A DNA stretch of 64,000 bases from Apus apus (lineage: Eukaryota; Chordata; Aves; Apodiformes; Apodidae), in contig NC_067285.1 in the NCBI RefSeq assembly GCF_020740795.1, forward strand, positions 78,594,842 to 78,658,841, read 5' to 3'. Below, one piece after another: positions 41,001 to 50,060 of the stretch. The notes under the pieces were generated by a model. It did not search any database. It saw only the letters and a program-made list of their open reading frames with translations, and was not told the origin of the DNA. Position 1 is the stretch's first letter. Every line of letters starts with the position of its first letter. The position numbers were made by a program, and so were the translations under genes.

Positions 41001-42218
41001 CATTTGGGAGTGTTGTCACAGTAGCAAAAGTTAAAAGAGGCCAAGTGCCCCTCTCTCCAGACAGTGCCTCAGTGTGAATTTACTCGCTTAAAGTAGCCCA
41101 AGTCTGTCCTCTGTGTAGTGCAAGATGCCAGCCCAAAAAGTAACAGGGACTATAATGGCTAGTTTTGCATCAGAAATTGGAGACTGCTAGTGGGATTTTT
41201 GAGGTAAAGAGAATTAATAACTGCACACCATCAAGTCTAAAAAAGCTTGCTGCCAGTACTTCCACATTACACCAGTGGTCTCTGACTATGGTTGTACTCT
41301 CAACATTTGCTGACAGCCAGGTAAAGCTCCCGCTGTTACAGTCCATTCAACATGAATAGTAAACAGGGTGTCACCACCTCGTAATCTGCAATATCCTTAT
41401 ATCTGGATTAGTGAACATAAGGACTCATTGCTTTAGGCCTGCAGAGCAGCTCACATACCACATAGTTCATACTAAAGTATCATAGCTAACTGCTTTGGTT
41501 GACAAGTTCTAAGTTAAGAGTTTTGAGATCATATTTTGTCAAATGAAGAAATGAGCAAATAGCTTTTCCATCAGATAAATTGGTATTTTGTCCTTCATGG
41601 TTTTCGTAGTGAACATCTGAAGTTATTCTGTAGCCTGCATGTAGACTCTGTGTTTTCAAACAAATCATGGAGGCATTATAGTCTATTTTTGTGTAGACAG
41701 GAAAACACACAGATCAGCACAGGTAAGACAGACACAATTAAATATATACAGTATTCTGAAGAAAAAAGCCCTTGTAACCTCAGACTCTAATTTAGGCAAA
41801 GTTTAACTGACAAACATATGTAAAATACCATAATTATTTAAAAATAAACTAAAAATTTCAGGATTATTAAAAATTGGGTCTCCAGATTTTGGAACATAAT
41901 GACTTTACTCAATTTATAATGTGTAACTATCATCAAACCTTTAAGTTGGTGGGTTAATTTTTGCATGAACATAGATGATAGCTGTCAGTCAGGTTTTATG
42001 TCCTTCTTAGAGCAAACTGTGCTCTCTGTTGTGGTAGCATTTAGACAATACATACATGTGTACATTTCTTTCCCTCCCCAAATATTTTTGCTGTACAGGG
42101 TCCAGTGTTCTTCCTTGAAGATGGAAAATCTGCTATTTCACTCAATGATGCTTTGATGTGGGCCAAAGTAAATCCTTTTTCACCACTTGGAACAGGAATA
42201 CGACTTAACCCATTTTGA
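10967..42218 (+). CDS. WDR17: WDR17, WD repeat-containing protein 17 (28 coding exons, complete main ORF)
   Basis: The spliced ORF is 3852 nt, 1283 residues plus TGA; the human canonical protein is about 1320. Exons: 10967-11089, 11768-11951, 13200-13430, 14761-15012, 15739-15861, 16184-16371, 16772-16940, 18913-19004, 20154-20236, 20896-20982, 21705-21869, 24206-24408, 24539-24688, 24798-24928, 26602-26727, 28755-28910, 29195-29259, 29652-29784, 31260-31351, 32305-32404, 33577-33716, 37064-37175, 37921-38062, 38150-38252, 39101-39202, 40472-40567, 40753-40936, 42099-42218. Every intron is GT-AG and every phase agrees. Residues about 50-680 carry serial WD repeats (IIWNV, LRIWNV, IKVWDI, VRIWDY, IRVWDT, VRLWSL), forming probably two beta-propellers. 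Residues about 690-1240 look helical, an alpha-solenoid of the kind joined to propellers in coat and intraflagellar-transport proteins. Molecular function is poorly known; expression in retina and testis is reported in mammals. The start codon has A at -3. Confidence 0.96.
11768..11951 (+). CDS. WDR17: WDR17 coding exon 2 (residues 42-103)
   Basis: It encodes the first clear WD repeat: EHKKTITAISWCP, then SADSLVIIWNV. The acceptor is tttag at 11767; the exon ends in phase 1 before gtattt. Confidence 0.93.
13200..13430 (+). CDS. WDR17: WDR17 coding exon 3 (residues 103-180)
   Basis: WD repeat with SWCWNGGDAVAFVSHRG and LYIWTISGPDSG. Phase 1 on entry and exit; donor g|gtaaaa. Confidence 0.93.
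14761..15012 (+). CDS. WDR17: WDR17 coding exon 4 (residues 180-264)
   Basis: It encodes the acidic loop EGTDEEDPVTALEWDP and the strand-rich stretch ending VPSAPGMFVTGG. At 252 nt it is the longest coding exon. Confidence 0.93.
15739..15861 (+). CDS. WDR17: WDR17 coding exon 5 (residues 264-305)
   Basis: WD strand SQVGVLRIWNVSRTTP, then the basic stretch SPPKKK that starts the inter-propeller linker. Donor gtaagt. Confidence 0.93.
16184..16371 (+). CDS. WDR17: WDR17 coding exon 6 (residues 305-367)
   Basis: It opens with a Ser/Thr/Pro-rich linker (TSEAVPPPTLTQNQ) and returns to propeller sequence at GHAVCCFMDGGVGLYDM. Acceptor ttaag at 16183. Confidence 0.92.
16772..16940 (+). CDS. WDR17: WDR17 coding exon 7 (residues 368-424)
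   Basis: Well-formed WD repeat with GHVETIFDCKFKP, LLATASFDGTIKVWDI and YSLSWAP. Confidence 0.95.
18913..19004 (+). CDS. WDR17: WDR17 coding exon 8 (residues 424-454)
   Basis: WD strand SRNGGFIWDVRKGK; ends RFNE in phase 0 before gtaaga. Confidence 0.93.
20154..20236 (+). CDS. WDR17: WDR17 coding exon 9 (residues 455-482)
   Basis: It encodes HGKNGIFCIAWSHKDSK and IATCSSDGF. Exits in phase 2 inside a Cys codon; donor gtgagt. Confidence 0.93.
20896..20982 (+). CDS. WDR17: WDR17 coding exon 10 (residues 482-511)
   Basis: It encodes IIRTIDGKVLHKYKHP and FGCDWSQNN. The donor is aa|gtaagt. Confidence 0.93.
21705..21869 (+). CDS. WDR17: WDR17 coding exon 11 (residues 511-566)
   Basis: Strands IATGCEDKNVRVYYL and GHTAKVFHVRWSP; ends in the SGSDDG turn before gtgagt. 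Confidence 0.94.
21870..24205 (+). other. WDR17: WDR17 intron 11
   Basis: An intron of about 2.3 kb with a donor at gtgagt and an acceptor at ttcag. It carries an old CR1 copy in its second half (listed separately); the rest shows no recognisable element. Confidence 0.7.
23243..23985 (-). mobile_element. CR1 LINE fragment, antisense, diverged
   Basis: Reverse-complement CR1 sequence starts near 'ttgaaagggacctacaatga' and continues through 'gcatcaaccaccttgctaga', 'ctccaaactagacaagcctg' and 'cagcactgaatacagcagga', reaching the 3' end of the CR1 coding region. It is more diverged than the copy at 5086-5550 and seems to belong to a different CR1 subfamily. The right edge is approximate. Confidence 0.85.
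24206..24408 (+). CDS. WDR17: WDR17 coding exon 12 (residues 566-634)
   Basis: Two WD signatures, TVRIWDY and WDYTIRVWDTRDGT, separated by GHTAPVRGLLWNPEIP. Confidence 0.95.
24539..24688 (+). CDS. WDR17: WDR17 coding exon 13 (residues 634-684)
   Basis: Last clear WD repeat: LTCHPSRPFTMASCSRDSTV then RLWSL. After this the sequence leaves the propeller. Confidence 0.94.
24798..24928 (+). CDS. WDR17: WDR17 coding exon 14 (residues 684-727)
   Basis: Linker after the propellers: PPLLCGKVSRDIKQEVEKL and KLRWFSECFS. Ends in phase 0 before gtaagt. Confidence 0.92.
24929..28754 (+). other. WDR17: WDR17 introns 14 and 15 (interrupted by exon 15)
   Basis: Both introns are AT-rich without recognisable repeats. 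A 119-residue open frame at 27028-27387 has no recognised family resemblance and no splice-compatible context, so it is not called as a gene. Confidence 0.5.
26602..26727 (+). CDS. WDR17: WDR17 coding exon 15 (residues 728-769)
   Basis: Starts PPGGSKNLWDLVAVIKGQDD and ends VRFRM. Phase 0 at both ends; donor gtaagt. Confidence 0.92.
28755..28910 (+). CDS. WDR17: WDR17 coding exon 16 (residues 770-821)
   Basis: Start of the helical C-terminal part: a Gly-rich turn (FGGGIG), then KEERLKEAAEIHLRLGQIQR and YCELMVELGE. Acceptor after a strong T-tract. Confidence 0.95.
29195..29259 (+). CDS. WDR17: WDR17 coding exon 17 (residues 822-843)
   Basis: Short 65-nt exon encoding WDKALSVAPGVSMKYWRNLM, with Arg split across the junction (ag|a). 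Confidence 0.93.
29652..29784 (+). CDS. WDR17: WDR17 coding exon 18 (residues 843-887)
   Basis: It encodes DDVIPYCIAIGDVKKLVSFF and GQLKEALLVAQ, helical repeat sequence. Confidence 0.94.
29785..31259 (+). other. WDR17: WDR17 intron 18, nothing recognised
   Basis: This is 1.5 kb of AT-rich sequence between gtaata and a ctag acceptor. No repeat family or conserved-looking exon was seen. Confidence 0.5.
31260..31351 (+). CDS. WDR17: WDR17 coding exon 19 (residues 888-918)
   Basis: After AACEGN the exon is Ser/Asn/Asp-rich (SGSSNSDGNYTDDYN) and differs strongly from the human counterpart as remembered. It looks like a fast-evolving loop between helical segments. Confidence 0.9.
32305..32404 (+). 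CDS. WDR17: WDR17 coding exon 20 (residues 918-951)
   Basis: It encodes LLHKVSKELAEWYFQDGHAV and LAACCHLAVENIE, clear helical hairpin sequence. Phase 0 exit. Confidence 0.94.
32716..32748. repeat. (TA)n(CA)n microsatellite in WDR17 intron 20
   Basis: A compound dinucleotide tract, TATATATATATA followed by CACACACACACACAC and one imperfect unit. Length is likely to vary between individuals. Confidence 0.95.
33577..33716 (+). CDS. WDR17: WDR17 coding exon 21 (residues 952-998)
   Basis: It encodes LIRGNELELAISVGTVLGES and YALELLARKCMAVTT, ending with the first two bases of a codon (tg). The downstream choice (exon 22 or the possible microexon at 36090) decides whether this codon is Trp or Cys. 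Confidence 0.93.
33717..37063 (+). other. WDR17: WDR17 intron 21, the longest intron between coding exons of the main ORF
   Basis: It is 3.3 kb and AT-rich. The only exon-like sequence found is the possible microexon at 36090-36110. No repeat family was recognised. Confidence 0.6.
36090..36110 (+). CDS. WDR17: Possible 21-nt WDR17 cassette microexon (alternative)
   Basis: A pyrimidine-rich acceptor (tgtcttccttttag) precedes 21 bases that end at ag|gtattt. Inserted between exons 21 and 22 it keeps the frame, changing W to CFPSLGYR, so eight residues replace one. The human protein as remembered has an insert at exactly this place beginning CFPCVGY. The donor lacks the usual G at +5, and reading past it meets a stop after FACL, so only the short form is open. 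It may be a live cassette or a relic. Confidence 0.45.
37064..37175 (+). CDS. WDR17: WDR17 coding exon 22 (residues 998-1035)
   Basis: It encodes DLAADLLMMIPDNKLQLVKL then CAFYPGCVAEINDLHEK. Acceptor tgcag at 37063. Confidence 0.94.
37921..38062 (+). CDS. WDR17: WDR17 coding exon 23 (residues 1036-1083)
   Basis: It encodes VEECMRLAETIQADGDILET then KYYLLSTEPEKALPIGIQYV, a TPR-like helical stretch. Confidence 0.94.
38150..38252 (+). CDS. WDR17: WDR17 coding exon 24 (residues 1083-1117)
   Basis: It encodes EQLCGSDWTLDSVCPYLDLL and SYIRTERLVLH. Only an 87-base intron separates it from exon 23. Confidence 0.93.
39101..39202 (+). CDS. WDR17: WDR17 coding exon 25 (residues 1117-1151)
   Basis: It encodes FRNELLILCGYIGALLAIRR then QYNSIVPALYEYT. 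Acceptor tatag. Confidence 0.94.
39683..39850. repeat. Degenerate short-unit tandem repeat (CCTGACTTGA-like)
   Basis: About 170 bases are built from diverged copies of a unit of about 10 bases resembling 'cacctgacttga' or 'gacctggcct'. The stretch is C-rich on the + strand and stands out from its AT-rich intron (WDR17 intron 25). The open frame on the - strand across it is a by-product of the repeat. Confidence 0.8.
40472..40567 (+). CDS. WDR17: WDR17 coding exon 26 (residues 1151-1183)
   Basis: It encodes QLLKRREVSLPLKIEQLSEE then LDAWRACTQFN; the terminal Lys codon is split aa|g. Confidence 0.93.
40753..40936 (+). CDS. WDR17: WDR17 coding exon 27 (residues 1183-1244)
   Basis: A variable N-terminal part (PTDELPCTSPSESQTAVYS) precedes the conserved KGMVGPDCVTGSNLPSHSDV and SCLTGLRIQ. 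Confidence 0.93.
42099..42218 (+). CDS. WDR17: WDR17 coding exon 28 (residues 1245-1283 and stop)
   Basis: It encodes GPVFFLEDGKSAISLNDALM and ends SPLGTGIRLNPF followed by TGA at 42216-42218, matching the conserved WDR17 C terminus. Confidence 0.96.
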   Translation, partial: GPVFFLEDGKSAISLNDALMWAKVNPFSPLGTGIRLNPF

Positions 42219-44600
42219 TGAGGTGTTTTCCTCTGTACTTTGTAGTGCTCAAGCTAACACTGTGGGGATTAATACAGATTTAACCTTGATTGTCAAAGGA
42301 CAGAAAGATGGCAGTTGATTCCTCCTGAAGGGCAATTACATGGACTTTGAAAATTGTAGAGAAGAAGAAAAGGATTTCTATATAAATGTTTGTTGATCAT
42401 CCAAAGAAAAAGTTATTTGAGAATCCAAAGAGAAAAAAAAGGTCCTAATTTAATAGACAGCCATGTGTGTTTTTTTTTAAAATAAGAACAGTGTTGCCAG
42501 ACAATACAGACATATTTCAGTCAACTCTGTGTAAGCTGATGCCTTGTAAAGGAAGTAAGCAACCATCTGCATGTTACCAAAATATGGACAACAAACTGTG
42601 AAATCCATAAACACACTTTCAAATATATAATAATCTAATTACTTTATTGATAGCCACTGCAACTTGTTTTTAGAATTACTAGAATCCTGCAGCTGTTTAA
42701 CACAGTCCGTCTCCCTTTTTAACTAATTTTTACACACAGAATTCTGTAGCAAAAGTGAAATTTAGAAAGTGCTTAGATTATTTTTTTCATCCATTAGTTA
42801 CTGTAATTTAAGAATAGTACAAAAATGTTTACTAATGTTTTATTTAGGTTTAAATACCTGGATTACAAAATTCTATTTTCTAATAAGTTAATCTTTGGCA
42901 ACTTCCCCCACTATACTTTCACCAAAAGCTAAAATATATTTATAAAACTTGGGGTTTTTAAATAAAGGGTTTGTAAGGCACACACAGCAAATGTATTTAA
43001 ATTATTTACATTTAAAATACTTGTTTTCTTTTTACATTTTGTATTAGTTATAAATATACATATTAGTATGACCAGAGAAATATTTGTGCATATATTTTTA
43101 TTTACTAAAGCTGTGTTCAAATGGAAAGAAAATTATGGCAATAGAATATTAAGATTATTTAAATGTTAAAGCTGTGTCTAGTATAGAATGTAATCCTAAC
43201 GCAAATCTTACACCTATTCTTAACAATAATTATACTTATTAATAATTCTAAGAATCAGAATTACCTGTAGAAAAGATGCCTTCGTTACAGGGTTGTTTAT
43301 TAGCTTAATTGATGGCACATAAACAGAAATCTACTTTATCTGTTGTAATATTTTTTGCGTCTGCTTTAGAATACATTTTAATATCCTGATAGTTACATAA
43401 AATGTAAGGAAGCTGCAATTTAAAATTAACAGAACTATTTAAAGAGAATCTGTAATAAAACTGGGAATAAGACAAGGTCTCTTTTAACAGACCCTATCCC
43501 AACAAAGTCCACAATATATAGCTAAGGAATGCCCTTATTTAACTAGAAGTAGTGCCAACATTCAGGAAAGGTGGGATGGAGATTGGAAGTAAAAATTCCC
43601 TTTTTATTTTTCCTATTTAAAGAGTTAAAATTTTATTCTGTCTGTGTTCTACAATATTATTGCAGGGTTTCTGGGTGAAAAATGTATAAGCTGTTACTAA
43701 ACAGCTTAACTGTTTTGTAACCTATACAGAAACTTTTTTGTACATATTTGGATGCTGGAAGAGAATGTCTCAATTTTGCAGGTATTGTTTGTAAAATATT
43801 TTCCTTTGTTTAACCCTGCAGAGTCTGAGGAATGAGAGCTGGCTTTCAGAATAAAAAATCACAGTTTTTGAAAGAATTTTCTAGCAGTCCATATGTGATG
43901 GATTGCTTCTGTCAAATGAAAGGCTAGTTATGATTTAGCACATAAATTGTACAACCTTATACATAAAAAACTCTTTAATACAGAGCTGGAGAGCAAAGGT
44001 AGAAACTTGAACATGTGGCCCAATGACTGATGATTATCTTAACTGTCACTCTACTACATTTTAGATATTTTGCTGTGTCCTAAGGATTTTTACTGATAGT
44101 TCACAGTTTAAATATCTAACAATATGTAATATAACTGCATCAATTTGTTGTGCATAGATTGTGCCTTAACATGGAATCTTAGACAAATCTATTGCATCTT
44201 TAAATGACAGAGAGTTAAGATCTCTTCCATTGCTGAAATACAAAAAATTAAGTCAAAGGGCACTTTTTATATCGGGAATTTATCAGGTAACAGTCATAGT
44301 GAATAAAATGAGGTTGCATTTTCTTTAAGGTGGTTGTATGCCGTGTGGTAAGCGTGTGGAACATGCAGAAAAGCTTGTAATTGTGTCTGCTGCTATAACT
44401 GTGGTTGCAACTGTCAAACTACAGATTCATCATTTTAAAAAATAATTTCAGATTGTTTGCTAATGTGTGACCTCATTGTCTGGCACACCTAGTCAAATAC
44501 AGATTATTTCCCCTTAATATTAAAAAATCCTTTGTCTTCAAATGATTGACTCTTCTGTAAAAGTTGTATCTCTATTTGAATAAAGAAATTTATCAAGCTG
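42219..44600 (+). other. WDR17: Probable WDR17 3' UTR with several poly(A) signals
   Basis: AT-rich sequence after the stop codon has AATAAA hexamers at 42961-42966, 43850-43855, 44302-44307 and 44579-44584. No reading frame of interest is present. Which signal is used cannot be told from sequence; the last one sets the right edge given here. Confidence 0.55.
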
Positions 44601-46955
44601 TACAACTCAAGCTTTCCAGTTACTGTTCAATCCCAGCTAAGTTCAACATCACTTTATCCCTACAAAATCAAATTCATTATTCTACTGAAAGAATTTGACC
44701 AACTGATGTGTTTCTAGCTTCTTTAAGATTTTCCTAGGTGGGTTCCAAAACAATATTAAAAAAAAAACATCTTAAGCTATAAACTCTTCAATTGCAAAGA
44801 CCGCCTTTAAAATGAGGTATGTTTCCATGTTCTTGAATTTCTTCATTGGGTAAAGTGATTTAAATCCAGAATTACAGCAATTTAAGATGACACCAATGCA
44901 AGAAACTCCATTCTTTTCACAGAAAACAAAACTAAAGTACTGAGTCTAGATACCTTTCAGAATGGGCATTAGGGTTTTTTTAAAACTTGAAACTTACACA
45001 TTTATGTGGAAAGGCAATTAAGTCCATGGTTACCTTTGCTCTAGATAAAATTCCTAAAAACACAGTGCAGAGCATAGATTTAGAAAGGCAGTTGTGAAGA
45101 CCAATATGCATTTGCACAACATGTGAAGACATGAAGTACAGTTTCAGATTTAGTGAACATTTCACAAACAACAGTTACATCTTGTGGTTTATAATGCCGT
45201 ATCAGTAACATCTGTGTCAGAAAAAAAACACTGATAAAATAGTAAACCAGCTCTAGGAAGAAATGAAGCTGAAAAGGAAGCTATGGGATGTTATAATAAC
45301 AAGTAAATTAATGTATTGGAGAAATTAAGAAATAATGAAAGCTGTATTTTAGAACATGATTATTTCAAAGAGGCTTTGTTCCCTATCAGACAGTAAATTT
45401 TATTTTTGTTGATTATACAGGCAACAGTACTGTAATCAGAATGGGGTTTGTGTTTCAAAGTTCCACTCTGGGTAATCCTTTCAGTGGTTTACTGGGAAGT
45501 CTCTAGCATCCATTGTAAAAGGATCTGTCAACAATGCTGGTTTAATCACCTTTCTGTTTAAATCTAGTGTCCAATTTTGTAGTTAAACAATGAGCGAAGG
45601 CCTCATCTTCCCCTATGAAGACAGCATTTTAGCCCTAGATATACATAAAACCAAAGCACTGTCATCTTCTGAGGGTATGATTATTTGAACCAGTGTAGAC
45701 TGTTGGTGGTGAGAAAAGGGGAAAATATATACAAAGAACCTGAAAATTTATCTGACTCATCAGTTTGGAGCTATTGCTAGTCAAAACCAGCCAAACGTGG
45801 GCGTTGATGTGGGTAGGGCCATTGTGTGGTTCAGCAGCTGCTTACAAACAGGACTCCCTTTTCTGCACCATGTCCTACAGTTCCCTACCCAATCATGATG
45901 TTTGTCAGCGCTGTGGGAATTACTGCTTAAATAAGGACAGGAGCACTGGCCCAATCACACATCAACTAAATTAAGATCTCCATTACATAATTGGAGGAAA
46001 ACTGATTTCAGTGTGGTGAAAGTATCCAGGATAAATCAAAGCTCTGAGGAAGGTTTTGAATATTAAGATAATTTCTACAGATGCCGTGCCAGGGAAAAGC
46101 TCAAAGCAATTTTATGTTAAAAATAAAAAATAGTGGTAACCCCCTCCAAACTTCCTCTTTTCTCAGAAATTGTATTTGATGTCTTCAAATTTTAAATACA
46201 ACACCTCTTTGTTGCCTTTATAGCAAAAGTAAATGAAAACCACACATTACCATCTGAAAATATTAAAGTGAAGACTTGTGTGATGTGAAAAACAAACTTA
46301 TGTGATGTGGCAACAGTTGTTCCTTTAGGATGTGAGCTATGTGCTCAGAGCTTGTGGATCAACAAAGATGGTGACCTGTATGTTCTCCCTAAATGGCACT
46401 TTAAGGCAAAAATCACAAGCCGTTCATTTTAGCCGTATGTTAAGCATCTGATTAATCAATTGTTAAGTTTTCTAGCTTATCTACAGTTACTAATCTCCCC
46501 CACATACTTAGATACATTAAAACAAATTTTTCATTTATAGCTGTGCTACTTCTTGCCAAATCAGGGTAAGATATGAAAAACACTGAGTTAACAGGTCAGT
46601 GCTAGTGTTAAACTGTGACGAAATGGCCAAAAGGCCAAGTCACCCTTAGTATCACTTCAATGTCCCATACCAGAGCTGCTGCTGCTTCTCCTGGCCTACA
46701 GTGACTTGTTCCCTGGGCAAAGGTCTGCTTCTTTATGAAACAGGGACAAAAATGTTTCAGGCATGAGCAGGTGCGAAGATGATGCCTGTACAGTTTCGTT
46801 AAGTAAAGTGAGATTTCTGGTTGCCCAAAAAATCCTTTAATTCACCCAAAGAGGCTTTCAGCGCTAAGACCTAATTTGTACAGATAAAAAAACTAAGCCA
46901 AGTATTGCCAACAGCAACTGCTTAGCCTGAATATTTACATTTTGTACGCCCCTTC
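44601..46955. other. Intergenic sequence, WDR17-ASB5 interval, left part
   Basis: Mostly AT-rich, with short chance open frames on both strands. The expected mammalian neighbour SPATA4 was looked for on the - strand (calponin-homology-like N-terminal domain, DUF1042 type) and was not recognised. Confidence 0.4.
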
Positions 46956-47115
46956 TGGAGGGAGGCCATGGACTGGCAGCCTTCAGGCCGCCCTCACGCA
47001 GGGGCAGGCAGCGGCTGCGGGGCGGGCCCGGGCGCTGCAGCCCCCGGGGTTACCGGCCCTGGCAGTAAACACCGGGACATCGCGTGATCCGTATGTTTCC
47101 TGAAACGCCAGTCAG
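46956..47115. promoter_or_regulatory. Small CpG-rich block, possible promoter or relic promoter
   Basis: About 160 bases are strikingly GC-rich and CpG-rich ('gcaggcagcggctgcggggc', 'gggcccgggcgctgcag') in an otherwise AT-rich window; this is the only such block. It lies about 2.9 kb from the ASB5 stop, where the start of a - strand gene between WDR17 and ASB5 would be expected. On the - strand an ATG at about 46974 opens 15 codons containing KGRTKC and then stops. That is too little to assign. Confidence 0.45.
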
Positions 47116-49932
47116 GTAGCGTTTGTATGTCCCTTTGAGTGCTTTTTCAGCAAGCCTGCGGGATTTCACAGTTGGACTTCTTTGGAGAATTAAGATAATA
47201 CACTGCAATACTTCCACCCCGCCCCCCCCCCGAAAATTACTTAAGATGCTTTTTTGCCAATACAATAATTATCTAGTAAGAGATACTTCAGCCAGTAAAG
47301 AAGGCTCACTCTATAGTTGGGTGTGCTGCAGTAGTGTTAACAGTGCTCTGACATGGTTCAGTGTTTGCTTCAGATCACATTACTTAATATTTTAATACAT
47401 TACTTAACATTTGTTTCATACTAAGAATTCAGTCCAGCAGAGCCCCAGTCAAGACTAAAAACAAGCCTCCTTCATTTCTTGCTCAACAAGGGATCATTTT
47501 TTGGAAAGAATTTTGCCAAACACTAATGTCAGGTATGGCATTACTATGTGGTTTTGGTATGTGGCATTAGTGTGGTCTGATCTGCCAGAGACCTGTTCCA
47601 GTACATAGTCCTGCCAGGGTAACAATGTCCATTCCTTATTTTGTTTGTCCTGTCACGTAGTAACAGAAGTGATGACCCATCCAACCTGGCTCAGCTTGCC
47701 AAAGTGACTCTATTTTAATCTAATTATCCAGTAGCAAAAGATCAAAGACCGAGAGCTGCATATCGCCTAAGATTAAAGTCGTAATATTACTAGTTCTGGA
47801 CTATAAACTAGTTCTATAAACTAATTCTGGATTACTCTTCTGGCTAATTTACACCATTCTATAGAATTAGAAACAAAGTAGTACTGAATACCTGTACCAT
47901 CTTAAGATGGTCTTGTTTGCTCTTTTGATGACAGAAAGGATTAGTGGGTTTAGACTATTGCAAATGCCACGGGAGCATGAAACACCTGTTTGTGATGAGG
48001 TGGCTTGGGCTCTGATGTGACCTCTCAGCAAAACTTCTAGTATCATCTGGTTTTGTTTCAAACAGGTGTTTTGCAGAATCCATGCTTGCTGAAAAGTATC
48101 TTACTGTATAGAATATCCGAGCTTTTTTAAATGACACTTTCCTGAGTCAAAAGCATTGCGCACACCTGCAGGTGAGAGTCTAAATGATCTCATTCTACAT
48201 AGAAAATTTCAACAGTGCCATGGATGGTTTGGCACTTCTTTGTTGTTTAAAGTAATACACAGTAATGGTATTTTCATAAACCCACAAATTACATGGTTCT
48301 GGATGAAAACCAAAACCACACAACTTGCTTCACTACAGAGTATGTACATTATGTACTCCTAAGCAGTTTGGTTTACTTCCATCTGACTTTCCTTTACAGG
48401 GAATGCAGAGAGGCCCTTATTAGACTTTCTGCAGGGAACAGAAGCAAATTAGGATTAGTTCTAACCAGGGCAAATGTCAGAGAGCTGCATTATTATTACA
48501 TGGCTATAATTTAGCAACCAAGTATTCATTCTTTGTGAAAACTTCCTCTATAATTAGTTCCTCACTTGGCTTTTTTCCAGTAGCAACATAAATACCAAAA
48601 GGAGTCACTGAAAAGGAATGGAAGAGAGTGAATCACAAGGGACAAGTGGCAAATTTTTAGATGTCTCATGCTTTGGTTTGCAGGAATTAAGTTATCTGTC
48701 ACTAAGAAAATAATCTGTTCTCAAAGGAACACCAAACAAAAAGGCTGAGAAGGAGCGCCGCATTTCAGCGAAGCAGTCGGTCATGACTGGAAATGGTCGC
48801 CATGCAAGGGCATGAGCGAGGCAGAAATCCTTTGGGTTTTGTAATGTCTCTTGGGGGTGTCAGCATTCCTTCTCTGGCTGAAGAGTTGAAGAATAAGATC
48901 TGTCTGATCTCAGAAATGCTTGCTAGAGCATTCTGGGACTCTGCAACATGGTTTTTGGAGCTAGGTAATTGTTTATAAATTAACAAGAGAAAAAATATCC
49001 GTTTCAGAGTATACCTGTCCTGATACAAAAAAATGATGTATTTCTGGAATCTTCGATCCACCTTGGTTGAGGTTGAGGATTCCGAACCCACATCTCCATG
49101 ATACACCTTCAGAAATCTCACGGATACTATACAATGACATAAGCCTTTCTCTGAAGCAAATAATTATTCAATATGCCCATGATGCAGCACTGTTATGAAA
49201 ATGTAAGGGAAGAGCCCAGATAATTCTGTTTTACAAGAGGAGATCAAAAGTATGTCAGAATTAAAGCTTTTGAAGACTACTGTTCTGGAATTTTAAGTTA
49301 ATAATTGTACCAACAAACAAGAGAATCTAGGAACTGTGTATGACTGAAAAAAAAAATCACATTATGTTCACAGCAGCATAATTCCAATTCATAGCACAGG
49401 CAGCGAGACAGAATAAAGGAAGTTTCTCACTGTCATTAATCAATTGTCTATATAAAGGAAAATTAGAAAAATTGACATATACTTGTTTTATTTTTATCAA
49501 TGTATATAGTGTACCTATTGCCAAGTACTTTTAGGTACACAAGCAATAGAAATTTAAAGACATAAAATAATGACTCCAAATGGACAAACTTAACAAATAA
49601 TGAAGAACCTCTTTGTGTGTCAAACAGAATTTAAGAGTATAAATACAATTGCAATTAACAGCACTAAAGCTATTCAGTAAGTGTTATGCTAAAGCTACAC
49701 AATCATTTCCCAGAGTATCAGCACACTTATTCAATTCAGCCATATTAGCACCTTGGTACCAGTTGCTGAATGGCTCCCAATTATTACTCTATACCAACAC
49801 CAGGTGTCAAAGATTTATTTTTTTAATATGCAAAAGGCTTTTTTTTTTCCGCCCAGCAGTTCTTTAGATAAAACATACAATAAACAGAGGAAAAGTACTT
49901 GTTAGTCAATTTTCTAAAGGTTAATTACTAAA
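47116..49932. other. Intergenic sequence and probable ASB5 3' UTR
   Basis: A C-rich run lies at about 47216-47231. The part nearest 49932 should be ASB5 3' UTR; reverse-strand AATAAA signals occur at 49814-49819 and 49487-49492. Open frames at about 48765-49121 on both strands overlap each other and resemble no known family. Confidence 0.4.
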
Positions 49933-50060
49933 TTATCTATACTGTAAGAAATTCTTCAGTATTGTTGGCAGCTGGAGTTGTGGGACAAGATGCAGTCTAG
50001 CTCTTCCTATGTAATTTCGGATACATAGTCGGCAGAGCTGACAAAGAGAAGGTGGTGTGG
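49933..50060 (-). CDS. ASB5: ASB5 coding exon 7: SOCS box and stop
   Basis: It encodes (A)TPPSLCQLCRLCIRNYIGRA then RLHLVPQLQLPTILKNFLQY and R, followed by TAA at 49935-49933. The LCQLCRLCIR segment is the BC-box and the LPTILKNFL segment is the Cul5-box-like end of a SOCS box. Confidence 0.96.

Noticed and set aside
48765-49121. 118-codon open frame on the - strand, with a 61-codon frame on the + strand inside it
   Set aside because: Neither peptide resembles a known family, the frames overlap in opposite senses, and there is no clear promoter or splice context. A SPATA4 match was considered and not seen.
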